Positions 54,718 to 63,414 of a stretch of 64,000 bases of DNA are shown here, piece after piece. The translations under genes were made by a program, and so were the position numbers. The notes beneath the pieces were generated by a model. That model was not told the origin of the DNA and made no database searches. It worked only from the letters and a program-made list of their open reading frames with translations. The stretch spans positions 1 through 64,000 of the forward strand of contig NZ_VILB01000004.1 of NCBI RefSeq assembly GCF_009712035.1, given 5' to 3'. Source of the stretch: Anabaena sp. UHCC 0187. Lineage in GTDB: Bacteria; Cyanobacteriota; Cyanobacteriia; Cyanobacteriales; Nostocaceae. Position 1 is the first letter of the stretch; every line of letters starts with the position of its first letter.

Positions 54718-56042
54718 ATAAAAGTTTTTATCATCCAAATTATCGCTTACAAACCCCTTGGAATTGGCTGCAATTTGGATTACTATCTTTCCCCCTGAGT
54801 CCATTTTTGGGCGGTATTTCTATAGTTGTGGCATCATTGCTAACTTGGCGCAAACAACACCATATTATTAGTAACCGCCCAATTCACAAGGGATTTGCTA
54901 TTTTGAGTATCTTACTACTCATTACCACCGGATTTGCCTCTCACAAATTAGAGGCTTTTTTAGGTTTATTTAACTTATTACCCTTCTTTTTCTTTTTTAC
55001 GGGACTCACTTCCCTGGTGCAAACACCTGCTCAATTACGACAAATTTCTTGGATAATGGTGTTTGGTTCTGTACCTATTTTAATAATAGGTTTTGGGCAA
55101 TTATTTCTCGGTTGGAATTTCCAATTTCAGGTTTTATGGATTGTCTTTGATTGGATAGTTGCCCCTGAAAAATCATTATCAGGACGCATGGCTTCTAACT
55201 TCATGCACCCGAATATTTTAGCTGCATATTTAGTAACTATTTTTATTTTGGGTTTAGGCTTATGGCTAGAAAATTTTCACAAACTCAAGCAAAAAAATCG
55301 CCTGATTATCTTTTTGACAATCACGGTATTTGCTAACTTTATCGCCATAGTTTTAACCAATTCTCGGAATGGTTGGGGAATAACTATTTTTGCCTGTTTA
55401 GCATACACTTTATATCAAGGTTGGCGATTAATTGTGGCTGCGGTTGTCAGTATTACCAGTAGTTTTTTCTTGGCAGCTTTTGCACCTTTACCTATAGCCC
55501 AATTTTTCCGCAACTTTGTTCCCTACGGCATTTGGGCGCGGTTAAATGATGATATGTTTCCTGGTAGACCAGTGGCATTAATGCGGAAAACCCAATGGGA
55601 ATTTGCCTGGAATTTAACTCAGCAACACCCTATAACTGGTTCGGGTTTACGTAGTTTTGGTGGACTGTATAAAACCCAAATGCAAATTGATGTCAACCAT
55701 CCCCATAACCTATTTTTAATGCTGTCTGCGGAAACTGGTTTAATTACTACTTTGATATTTTGTGGTTTATTAACTTGGATATTAATTACCGCTAGTCAAC
55801 TTTTATTTATTAACAAGATCCCCGACTTTTTCAAGAAGTCGGAAATCTCTGCATCTTTAGAACCAGAAAATCGCTTAATCTTTTTTAGTTATCTGATCAC
55901 CTTTATAGGATGGATATTATTTAATACTGTTGATGTCACTACTTTTGATATTCGGTTAAATACTCTTTCCTGGGTTTTTGTCGCTGCATTATGCGGAGTT
56001 ATCTATCAATATCAATCCCGTCATCAATCGAGAGATAATTAA
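54699..56042 (+). CDS. O-antigen ligase-like (Wzy_C) membrane protein
   Basis: 447 residues from ATG 54699 (MLGTSLNKSFYHPNYRL). The frame runs further upstream to 54618 but those codons lie inside the preceding gene, and the family starts here. About ten membrane helices. The conserved block with VLTNSRNGWGITIFACLAY and, after a large periplasmic loop, QHPITGSGLRSFGGLYKT and HPHNLFLMLSAETGL matches O-antigen ligase/polymerase, which joins glycans or exports polysaccharide. Likely translationally coupled to the gene upstream. Confidence 0.88.
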   Translation: MLGTSLNKSFYHPNYRLQTPWNWLQFGLLSFPLSPFLGGISIVVASLLTWRKQHHIISNRPIHKGFAILSILLLITTGFASHKLEAFLGLFNLLPFFFFFTGLTSLVQTPAQLRQISWIMVFGSVPILIIGFGQLFLGWNFQFQVLWIVFDWIVAPEKSLSGRMASNFMHPNILAAYLVTIFILGLGLWLENFHKLKQKNRLIIFLTITVFANFIAIVLTNSRNGWGITIFACLAYTLYQGWRLIVAAVVSITSSFFLAAFAPLPIAQFFRNFVPYGIWARLNDDMFPGRPVALMRKTQWEFAWNLTQQHPITGSGLRSFGGLYKTQMQIDVNHPHNLFLMLSAETGLITTLIFCGLLTWILITASQLLFINKIPDFFKKSEISASLEPENRLIFFSYLITFIGWILFNTVDVTTFDIRLNTLSWVFVAALCGVIYQYQSRHQSRDN

Positions 56043-56073
56043 AATTACACTCTTGCCGCTATATAGGGAAAAG

Positions 56074-56092
56074 TAGTATAAGAAACATACTA
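56074..56092. promoter_or_regulatory. Inverted repeat upstream of the chemosensory operon
   Basis: Arms TAGTAT and ATACTA separated by 7 bp, 38 bp before the first cheW start. A candidate operator. It does not fit the NtcA site GTA-N8-TAC: the gap there is 9. Confidence 0.35.
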
Positions 56093-56129
56093 TGATAGTA
56101 TATTTACAATTACCTTCAGTTTGACTATC

Positions 56130-56612
56130 ATGTTAATGCTGCTTTTCTACATTGGTAAAGATTTATATGCTATCGAAAGTTCTCGTGTAGTGGAAGTTAT
56201 CCCTAGAGTAGCGTTAAGAAAAGTACATCATGTCCCCGAATATGTTGCTGGTTTATTTAATTACCGGAGTAAAATTGTCCCGGTCATAGATTTGTGTCAT
56301 TTAATTCGTGGTACACTTAGCCGCTTTTGTCTCAGTACCCGCATTATTATGGTAAGCTACCCTAGTCAGCATGATGGACAACAATACTTAGGATTAATTG
56401 CTGAAAAGATTACAGAAACTTTAAATAAACCAGAAACCGCTTTTGTAGATTCTGGTATTCGGGTGAAAGAAGCACCATATTTAGGTGGAATATTAATGGA
56501 TGAAAAAGGAATAATTCAGCGCATTCACTTGGAACAATTGTTTACTGATGTTCAAAATACCTACTTATTAACAGGGGGAGAAGGTTTTATAAATGAGTTG
56601 TCTAGAAATTGA
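56130..56612 (+). CDS. CheW-like scaffold protein (WspB-type)
   Basis: About 160 residues from ATG 56130 (MLMLLFYIGKDLYAIESSRV); an upstream in-frame TTG is unlikely. A single CheW domain: YAIESSRVVEVIPRVALRKV, PEYVAGLFNYRSKIVPVIDL and a C-terminal APYLGGILMDEKGIIQRIHL. It couples the receptor to CheA. First gene of the six-gene set; overlaps cheR by 20 bp. Confidence 0.92.
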   Translation: MLMLLFYIGKDLYAIESSRVVEVIPRVALRKVHHVPEYVAGLFNYRSKIVPVIDLCHLIRGTLSRFCLSTRIIMVSYPSQHDGQQYLGLIAEKITETLNKPETAFVDSGIRVKEAPYLGGILMDEKGIIQRIHLEQLFTDVQNTYLLTGGEGFINELSRN

Positions 56613-57876
56613 GAACTTATTACGCAAAAAAATCGGCATTGATGCCAATATTATTGGTTCTAGAAAAATTGTTAAAGCTGTGGAAACTCGTCGTGTTATC
56701 TGTGGTGTCAGTAATATAAATGATTATTTACAAATTTTACAGAACTCCACCGAAGAATTTAATGAATTAGTGGAATTGATAGTTGTTCCTGAAACTTGGT
56801 TTTTTCGTGATAGTCAACCTTATCATGCTCTGATCAACTATGTTAATTCTCAATGGTTAAATAAATTTCACCACAGCAAACTTCGCTTATTAAGTGTTCC
56901 TTGTTCTACTGGAGAAGAACCTTATTCTCTGGCTATGACATTATTAGATTTAGGCTTAAAACCAACTCAGTTTCATATTGATGCCATAGATATTAGTAAC
57001 AAATCTTTAGCTAAAGCAAGAAGAGGAATTTATAGTTGTAATTCTTTTAGAGGACATAACTTAGAATTTCAAAGCCGCTACTTTAAACCTATAAATAAAG
57101 AGTATCAAATATCTGATTATGTAAAAACTAGTGTTAACTTTAGTCAAGGTAATTTGCTTGATTCTCAGTTTTTATTGAATAGACAATCCTATGATATTAT
57201 TTTGTGTCGGAATGTTTTAATTTATTTTGATTCATTATCTAGAAAAATAACTTTAAAAAGTTTAAATCGTTTATTAAAGACGGCAGGTTTAATCTTAGTT
57301 GGAGCATCAGAAACAGGAGAATTAGCTAATTTAGGCTTAGAAATAATTCGGTTAGATGGTGTGTTTGTAGGACGAAAAAAACTCACAAATACAGAAAATA
57401 CCAATTTACATTACTCATCTCTAGATGATCACAAGCCAAAAGAGCATAAAAAATATCTAACACCAGCAATTAAATCCACACAAATACCTCAAGTTTCACT
57501 TGAAAACTCCCAAATCAATAATAACCAAAATATAGAAAATAAAAATATAGCAACCAAGGTAACAGAAAGAATTGATCATACTCTAAATACAATTCGTAAT
57601 TTAGCTAATGAAGGTAATTTAACAGAAGCTGCATCACAATGTCAAAGCTATTTATACAACAATTCAACCAATGCAGAAGCATATCTTTTGCTTGGCGAGA
57701 TTTATCAGGCTCAAAAACGAGAATTACAAGCAGAAGAATGCTTCCAAAAAGCCATTTACCTTGATCCAAAAAACTCAGAGGCTTTACTACATTTAACTTT
57801 ACTCACAGAAGAAAGAGGAGATATAAGCAAAGCAAAAATTTTACGGCAAAGATTACAAAGATTACAACAATTGTGA
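56593..57876 (+). CDS. cheR: CheR methyltransferase with TPR repeats (WspC-type)
   Basis: A 427-residue MCP glutamate methyltransferase. The N-terminal helical domain is followed by VPETWFFRDSQPYHAL, SAM-binding LLSVPCSTGEEPYSLAMTLL (in part), DAIDISNKSLAKARRGIYSC and ILCRNVLIYFDSLSRK. The C-terminal part (about 325-427) has two or three TPR motifs (AEAYLLLGEIYQAQKRELQA). A CheR-TPR fusion is typical of the Wsp system. GGGGGAG lies ahead of the ATG, within the end of the upstream cheW. Confidence 0.96.
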   Translation: MSCLEIENLLRKKIGIDANIIGSRKIVKAVETRRVICGVSNINDYLQILQNSTEEFNELVELIVVPETWFFRDSQPYHALINYVNSQWLNKFHHSKLRLLSVPCSTGEEPYSLAMTLLDLGLKPTQFHIDAIDISNKSLAKARRGIYSCNSFRGHNLEFQSRYFKPINKEYQISDYVKTSVNFSQGNLLDSQFLLNRQSYDIILCRNVLIYFDSLSRKITLKSLNRLLKTAGLILVGASETGELANLGLEIIRLDGVFVGRKKLTNTENTNLHYSSLDDHKPKEHKKYLTPAIKSTQIPQVSLENSQINNNQNIENKNIATKVTERIDHTLNTIRNLANEGNLTEAASQCQSYLYNNSTNAEAYLLLGEIYQAQKRELQAEECFQKAIYLDPKNSEALLHLTLLTEERGDISKAKILRQRLQRLQQL

Positions 57877-57926
57877 GATAATGAATCTCAATAAATTTCA
57901 TTTAAACTAAAAAATTAGGGTATTTT

Positions 57927-59786
57927 ATGCTAAAGAATTTAAGTTTACAAGCTCGTTTAATTAGTGGATTTTTATTTATTGGTTTAATTGTTTTAATTGT
58001 AGCTATAATCGGCTGGAGTGTGAATACACGCCTAAGTCATGCTATCAATGTTTTAAGTACAAATACTGTTCCCAGTATTTCAGGGTTGTGGAAAATAAAT
58101 GAAGGGCAAACCCAGATCCAATCTTCAGAACGGGCTTTACTAAAAGACCATCTCAACCTAGAACAAAGAAATGCTCAAGTAATAAGAATAAAGAAAGCAT
58201 GGGAACAAATTGATGGGGGATTTAAAGAATACGAAGTAACAGATAAAACTGATGAAGAAAAGAAATTATATGCTCAATTCCAGAATATTTGGGATGAGTG
58301 GAAAAAGAATCATGAAACATTGATGGAAATGAATCAACAGTTTCAAAGCATGGGTATTCTTAGTCCACTTGCTAGGGAGCTAGAATTAATTAAATCAAAT
58401 CAAGCCAATAGTCCAGAAATACAATTAGTTAGAAGAGCAAATAATTTTTTATCACAATTAAGAGAAAAAGCTCTGGGTAATCGCCCTTTATTTGATGGAG
58501 CTAAAGAATTACTCATTAAAAATATCCAACTTAATGAAAAAGTTGGTATGGAAACTTATCAACAAGCACAGAAAGATGCAGCATCTGGTTCATTTTTGTT
58601 GTTACTTGCATTGGTAATTGGTCCTATAACTGCCGTTGTCTTTGGATTTGTTTTTAGTAAACCAATTGTCAAAAATGTGGAAGAATTAGTCAAAGTTTCT
58701 AAGTCTATAGCTAATAGTAATTCTCCCGCACAGATGCAATTAGCTGATGGACAAGATGAAATAGGTAAACTACAAACTGCTTTTTACACAGTCGCATCTA
58801 AGATTGGTGAGTTAGTGAATATTGCCCAAACAATATCCAGTGGTGATTTAACAACACAAATTCAGCCAGCAGAAGGAACAGATGAAATAGGTAAATTACA
58901 AAATGCCTTTTACACCATGAACAAGGATTTAAATTCTTTGATTCGCCGGATTCAACATTCAGGGGTGCAAATTACCACTTCCAGTACACAAATTGCCGCT
59001 TCTGGAAAACAATTAGAAGCCACAGTCACAGAACAATTAGCTTCTACAAATGAGGTTGCTGCTACTGCTCAAGAAATTGCTGCTACCTCCAGAAATTTAG
59101 TGAAAATGATGGATCAAGTAGCAGATATGACAAAACTAACTGCTGCTGGTGCAAGTGAAAGCCGCAATGAATTACAAGAAATGGAAAACACCATGCGGCA
59201 ATTAACAGAAGCGACAAATTCGATTACTTCCAAATTAGGAATAATGAATAAAAAAGCCGGCAATATTAATAATGTCATTGTCACAATTACTAAAGTTGCC
59301 GATCAAACCAGTATTTTGTCCTTAAACGCCGCTATAGAAGCAGAAAAAGCGGGAGAATATGGTGCAGGTTTTGCAGTAGTAGCGCGAGAAATTCGGCGGT
59401 TAGCAAATCAAACTGCGGTGGCAACTTTAGAAATTGAGCAAATTGTTAAAGATATGCAATCGGCTGTTTCTGTGGGTGTAATGGAAATGGATAAATTCAA
59501 CAACTCTGTGAATAATAGTGTTGAACAGGTAAATAGAATTAGTAACCAAATTGGTAAAGTTATCAATCAAGTACAAAGCTTACCACCGCAATTTATCCAA
59601 GTAAGTGAAAGTATGGAAGAACAGTCTCAGGGAGCAACACAAATTAGTGAAGCAATGGAACAATTAACGGATGCTTCCCAACAAACTGTTGATGCTTTGC
59701 GAGAAACTAATGGTGCTTTGGAACAATTGGAAGAAGCAGCACAATTATTACGCTCAGAAATTTCACATTTTCACGTGAAAAATTAA
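57927..59786 (+). CDS. Methyl-accepting chemotaxis protein (WspA-like)
   Basis: A 619-residue receptor. TM1 (about 11-31), a periplasmic four-helix-bundle sensor (about 35-215, 4HB_MCP type with RRANNFLSQLREKALGNRPL), TM2 (about 218-240), then two HAMP-like units (about 242-295 and 300-340, each with DGQDEIGKLQ / EGTDEIGKLQ). The signalling domain follows, with hairpin tip ADQTSILSLNAAIEAEKAGE and FAVVAREIRRLANQ. The bundle is for a surface or small-molecule cue; which one is unknown. Confidence 0.96.
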   Translation: MLKNLSLQARLISGFLFIGLIVLIVAIIGWSVNTRLSHAINVLSTNTVPSISGLWKINEGQTQIQSSERALLKDHLNLEQRNAQVIRIKKAWEQIDGGFKEYEVTDKTDEEKKLYAQFQNIWDEWKKNHETLMEMNQQFQSMGILSPLARELELIKSNQANSPEIQLVRRANNFLSQLREKALGNRPLFDGAKELLIKNIQLNEKVGMETYQQAQKDAASGSFLLLLALVIGPITAVVFGFVFSKPIVKNVEELVKVSKSIANSNSPAQMQLADGQDEIGKLQTAFYTVASKIGELVNIAQTISSGDLTTQIQPAEGTDEIGKLQNAFYTMNKDLNSLIRRIQHSGVQITTSSTQIAASGKQLEATVTEQLASTNEVAATAQEIAATSRNLVKMMDQVADMTKLTAAGASESRNELQEMENTMRQLTEATNSITSKLGIMNKKAGNINNVIVTITKVADQTSILSLNAAIEAEKAGEYGAGFAVVAREIRRLANQTAVATLEIEQIVKDMQSAVSVGVMEMDKFNNSVNNSVEQVNRISNQIGKVINQVQSLPPQFIQVSESMEEQSQGATQISEAMEQLTDASQQTVDALRETNGALEQLEEAAQLLRSEISHFHVKN

Positions 59787-59805
59787 GTAAAAAAAGGAAA
59801 TGCTG

Positions 59806-60600
59806 ATGAAAGAAGATAGCTATGTCAGCAATGCTAAAGAAAACAATGGTTCAATATTAAATACTGTCAATATTGAACCACCAGTTTTCAATGATTGCTG
59901 GAACCAAATTGGCGTAAAAGGCGATCGCACTTGTGGCGAGTTAAAAACCGTTATTCATTGCTATGAATGTCCAGTTTATGCCGCAGTGGGTGATAGTTTA
60001 TTAGAAAGAGAACCACCAGCAGATTATCTAGAAAACTGGATTAACATTCTCGAAGAAACATCCATAACTCCTCATATTTCCGACAGTAATGAAGCAATTA
60101 TTCGCACTGCCGAAGCTGTTTCTATCATTATATTTCGACTCGGAAAAGAGCAATTAGGCTTACCAGTTAAAATGTTGCAAGAAGTTACCCATCCTTGCAT
60201 CATTCAACCTCTACCCCATCGCAGCAACGAATTATTTTTAGGTTTGGTAAACATTCGTGGGGAAACCTTACTTTGTGCTTCTCTAAGTTATCTTTTACAT
60301 ATCCAACCAACTCAGGAGAATATTAACAATAAACCAAATCAAGAACCTAAATCCCCAGTTAAACCAATTAATCTGCAACGGATGATTGTCGCTGGACAAG
60401 GAGAGGATAAATGGGTATTTCCAGTAGATGAAGTCCATGGAATTTTCCGCTTTCACCTTAACGAATTGCAAGATGTACCCGTTGTTATTAGCAAATCCGA
60501 AGCAGGTTACACCAAAGGAATTGTCTACTGGGAAGGTAAGAAAATAAATTATCTTGATTCTGATTTATTATTTTATACCCTCAATCACAAAATTTTGTAA
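59806..60600 (+). CDS. Cysteine-rich CheW (WspD-type)
   Basis: About 264 residues. AAGGA at 59794-59798 is 7 bases before ATG 59806 but only 1 base before ATG 59800, so I choose 59806. The N terminus (about 25-60) carries the WspD signature DCWNQIGVKGDRTCGELK with HCYECPVYAA, containing four cysteines that could bind metal or an iron-sulfur cluster. A CheW domain follows (about 100-260): IIFRLGKEQLGLPVKMLQEV, FLGLVNIRGETLLCASLSYL. Second coupling protein of the system. Confidence 0.93.
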   Translation: MKEDSYVSNAKENNGSILNTVNIEPPVFNDCWNQIGVKGDRTCGELKTVIHCYECPVYAAVGDSLLEREPPADYLENWINILEETSITPHISDSNEAIIRTAEAVSIIIFRLGKEQLGLPVKMLQEVTHPCIIQPLPHRSNELFLGLVNIRGETLLCASLSYLLHIQPTQENINNKPNQEPKSPVKPINLQRMIVAGQGEDKWVFPVDEVHGIFRFHLNELQDVPVVISKSEAGYTKGIVYWEGKKINYLDSDLLFYTLNHKIL

Positions 60601-60648
60601 TTCGTAATTCATAAACTTCTATTCCTAATCCCCAATACCCACATACTT

Positions 60649-63360
60649 ATGAGCGAATACACCATTTTGGAACTGTTTCGTCAGGAAGTAGAAACTAATA
60701 TTACTATCCTGAAACAATGTCTTTCTTTATTAAAAACTCAGCCAGTTTCTCAGCATGAAATTGAGCAAGGAATAAAAACGGCTCATTCTCTGTGGGGAAC
60801 TAACCGCATTGTGGAAATGGAAGCAGCTTCCCACTTAGTGCAATTAATAAAAGATTGCTTAATTGCTGTTCAAAAACAAAGTATTACCTTAAAAGAAGAA
60901 GAAATTGATACCTTACTTCATGCCAGCGATTTACTTTTGGATATGAGTAAAGCGGCTAAAGGTAATTTAGATACATGGATAACAGATCGCGCTTGGGATT
61001 GGCAAACTACTCAGAAAACAATTGCTAATTTACTTACAAAGGAACAGATAATAGATAATTCTCCTCCTGCTGTTCCTACTCCTGTAGAAGTACCACAGAT
61101 GAGTAGCGATAATGATTCGATGATGGATTTATTCAAGTTGGAGGCTGAAGCACAAGTTACCATCCTCAATCATGGATTATTAGTAATAGAAAACAAGCCT
61201 CAATCAGTACAGGAATTAGAAGCATTGATGCGAGCGGCTCATTCTATCAAAGGTGCAGCCAGAATTGTTGGGTTAGATGAAGTAGTAGAATTAGCCCACG
61301 TCATGGAAGATTGTTTTGTAGCAGCCCAAGAGAAAACCATTAATTTAACTCCCAATGATGTAGATTTATTGTTGCAAGGTGTGGATTTGTTGCAAAGTAT
61401 TAGTCAACTGAATAATGCAGAACTACTAGGTTGGTTAAGACAACATCAAGCCGATTTCAGAAATATTCGTGATCATGTAGCCGCAATTTTACAACCGGGA
61501 GTCAGAAATCACAAGGCACAGATACTTGATATCCAATCCCCCATTCCCAGTTCTCAATCCCTAGTCCCTAATTCTCAATCCCCAGTTGCTACTCGTGAAG
61601 TGGAAAATACTGAAAACAATCAAGACCGTGTGGTGCGGGTAAGTGCTGATAATTTGAATCGGATTATGGGTTTAGCGGGAGAATCATTAATTGAGGCTAA
61701 CTGGTTACAACCTTTTGCTGATTCGATGATGTCTCTAAAGTCGCGGATGTTAGAAATTTCCCGCAGTTTAGAACAATTACAAGAATCTCTTGATCAGAAC
61801 TTATATGAGCAAGAGGGAAAAGAATATTTAGTGCAAGCGCGACAGCAAAAACAGGAATGTATTGATTATATCGGCGATCAATTAGGTGAATTAGAGTTAT
61901 ATGTGCGTCGGACTGCTAGTTTATCAGATCGTCTTTATCGGGAAGTAATTAATTCCCACATGAGACCTTTTGAAGACGGGTTACAAAGTTTTCCTCGCAT
62001 GATTCGGGATTTAGCACGAAACTTAAATAAACAGATAAAGTTAGAAATTCTCGGCAAATCTACACCTGTTGATCGGGATATTCTCAAAAAATTAGAAGCA
62101 CCTTTAACTCATATTCTTAGAAATGCTCTAGATCATGGCATTGAACCTCCAGAAAACCGCATTTCCTCCGGTAAATCCCCTGAAGGGACAATTCGTTTAG
62201 AAGCCTTTCATCGTGGGGGAATGTTAGCAATTACTATTAGTGATGATGGCAAAGGTATCAATCATGAAGAATTACGTCAGAAAATCATTCATAAGAATTT
62301 ACTCACATTAGATATGGCTGCCCAACTCTCAGATGCAGAGTTGATAGAATTTCTATTTTTACCTGGTTTCTCCACAACTAAACAGGTAACGGAAATTTCT
62401 GGACGGGGTGTAGGTTTGGATATTGCCAAAAGTATGGCACAAGATGTAGGGGGAACAGTCCGGGCAACTTCTCAACTGGGAAAAGGCACAAGTTTTCATT
62501 TTCAACTGCCGCTGACTTTGTCAGTAGTTAGAACACTATTAGTAGAAATTTCTGGCAAACCCTATGCTATTCCTTTGGCGCGAATTGACCAAATCGTTAC
62601 TTTAGAAAGATCCGAAATTACTGATGTAGAAAATCGGCAATATTTCACTATGAATAACCAAAATATTGGATTGATTGCTGCTCATCAGGTGTTAGAATTA
62701 CCAACACCAAAACAGCAAAATGGCGCAGTTTCTATTGTTGTGATTAGTGATCAAAATAGTACCTATGGCTTAGTAGTAGATAAGTTTTTAGGTGAGCGAG
62801 ATTTAGTTGTTAGACCCCTAGATCCCCGCTTAGGTAAAGTTCCTGATATTAGTGCTACTGCTTTATTAGGAGATGGTTCACCTATTTTGATAGTTGATAT
62901 TTCTGATATAGTCCGTTCTATGGATGCCATCCTCAAAGATGGGAATTTATCTAAGGTGATGATGCAAGCTGAATTAGAAAGCTTTACTGAACCGCGCAAA
63001 ATTTTGGTTGTTGATGACTCTATTACTGTGCGAGAAATGGAACGCAAACTATTAGAAAATCGTGGTTATCAAGTAGATACTGCTGTTAATGGTGTGGAAG
63101 GTTGGAATGCAGTTCGTACTAAGGAATATGATTTAGTCATTAGTGATATTGATATGCCCCGAATGAATGGCATTGAATTAGTCAAGCAAATCAAAAATAA
63201 TCCCCGTTTACATGATTTACCTGTGATTATTATTTCTTATCGTGACAGAGAAGAAGATAGAATGCAGGGTTTAGAAGCTGGGGCTGATTATTATTTAACT
63301 AAGAGTAGTTTTCATGACGATACTTTAATTAATGCAGTAATTGATTTAATTGGTCAATAG
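60649..63360 (+). CDS. cheA: Hybrid chemotaxis kinase CheA-REC (WspE-type)
   Basis: A 903-residue kinase. Two HPt domains: the first (about 5-110) has its histidine H46 in TAHSLWG, where W49 replaces the usual lysine; the second (about 155-260) is canonical AAHSIKG (H198). After a repeat-encoded linker (QSPIPSSQSLVPNSQSPVA, about 295-313) come the dimer region, an ATPase domain (HILRNALDHGIEPPENR, SDDGKGINHEEL, GRGVGLDIAKSMAQDVGG) and a CheW-like domain. A C-terminal receiver (about 780-903) has DD and phosphoacceptor D833 in VISDIDMP and K in YYLTKSSF. It phosphorylates its own receiver and, normally, CheB and an output regulator. Confidence 0.96.
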   Translation: MSEYTILELFRQEVETNITILKQCLSLLKTQPVSQHEIEQGIKTAHSLWGTNRIVEMEAASHLVQLIKDCLIAVQKQSITLKEEEIDTLLHASDLLLDMSKAAKGNLDTWITDRAWDWQTTQKTIANLLTKEQIIDNSPPAVPTPVEVPQMSSDNDSMMDLFKLEAEAQVTILNHGLLVIENKPQSVQELEALMRAAHSIKGAARIVGLDEVVELAHVMEDCFVAAQEKTINLTPNDVDLLLQGVDLLQSISQLNNAELLGWLRQHQADFRNIRDHVAAILQPGVRNHKAQILDIQSPIPSSQSLVPNSQSPVATREVENTENNQDRVVRVSADNLNRIMGLAGESLIEANWLQPFADSMMSLKSRMLEISRSLEQLQESLDQNLYEQEGKEYLVQARQQKQECIDYIGDQLGELELYVRRTASLSDRLYREVINSHMRPFEDGLQSFPRMIRDLARNLNKQIKLEILGKSTPVDRDILKKLEAPLTHILRNALDHGIEPPENRISSGKSPEGTIRLEAFHRGGMLAITISDDGKGINHEELRQKIIHKNLLTLDMAAQLSDAELIEFLFLPGFSTTKQVTEISGRGVGLDIAKSMAQDVGGTVRATSQLGKGTSFHFQLPLTLSVVRTLLVEISGKPYAIPLARIDQIVTLERSEITDVENRQYFTMNNQNIGLIAAHQVLELPTPKQQNGAVSIVVISDQNSTYGLVVDKFLGERDLVVRPLDPRLGKVPDISATALLGDGSPILIVDISDIVRSMDAILKDGNLSKVMMQAELESFTEPRKILVVDDSITVREMERKLLENRGYQVDTAVNGVEGWNAVRTKEYDLVISDIDMPRMNGIELVKQIKNNPRLHDLPVIIISYRDREEDRMQGLEAGADYYLTKSSFHDDTLINAVIDLIGQ
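61533..61589. repeat. 21-bp (3 x 7) repeat inside cheA
   Basis: Two full and one partial 21-bp units beginning CAATCCC, each three heptamers long, translating to QSPIPSS, QSLVPNS, QSPVA in the linker after the second HPt domain. A 21-bp unit keeps the frame. Confidence 0.85.
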
Positions 63361-63386
63361 TCAGTTGTCAGTTGTCAGTTGTTAGT
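63361..63386. repeat. CAGTTGT heptamer repeat between cheA and cheB
   Basis: Three to four CAGTTGT units directly after the cheA stop, the same STRR unit found inside oplAH. Confidence 0.85.
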
Positions 63387-63414
63387 GACCAATTACAAAT
63401 TACTAATTCCCTAT

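Noticed and set aside
56076-56090. NtcA-like site GTA...TAC before the chemosensory operon
   Set aside because: The gap is 9 bases rather than the required 8, and no matching -10 position is evident.
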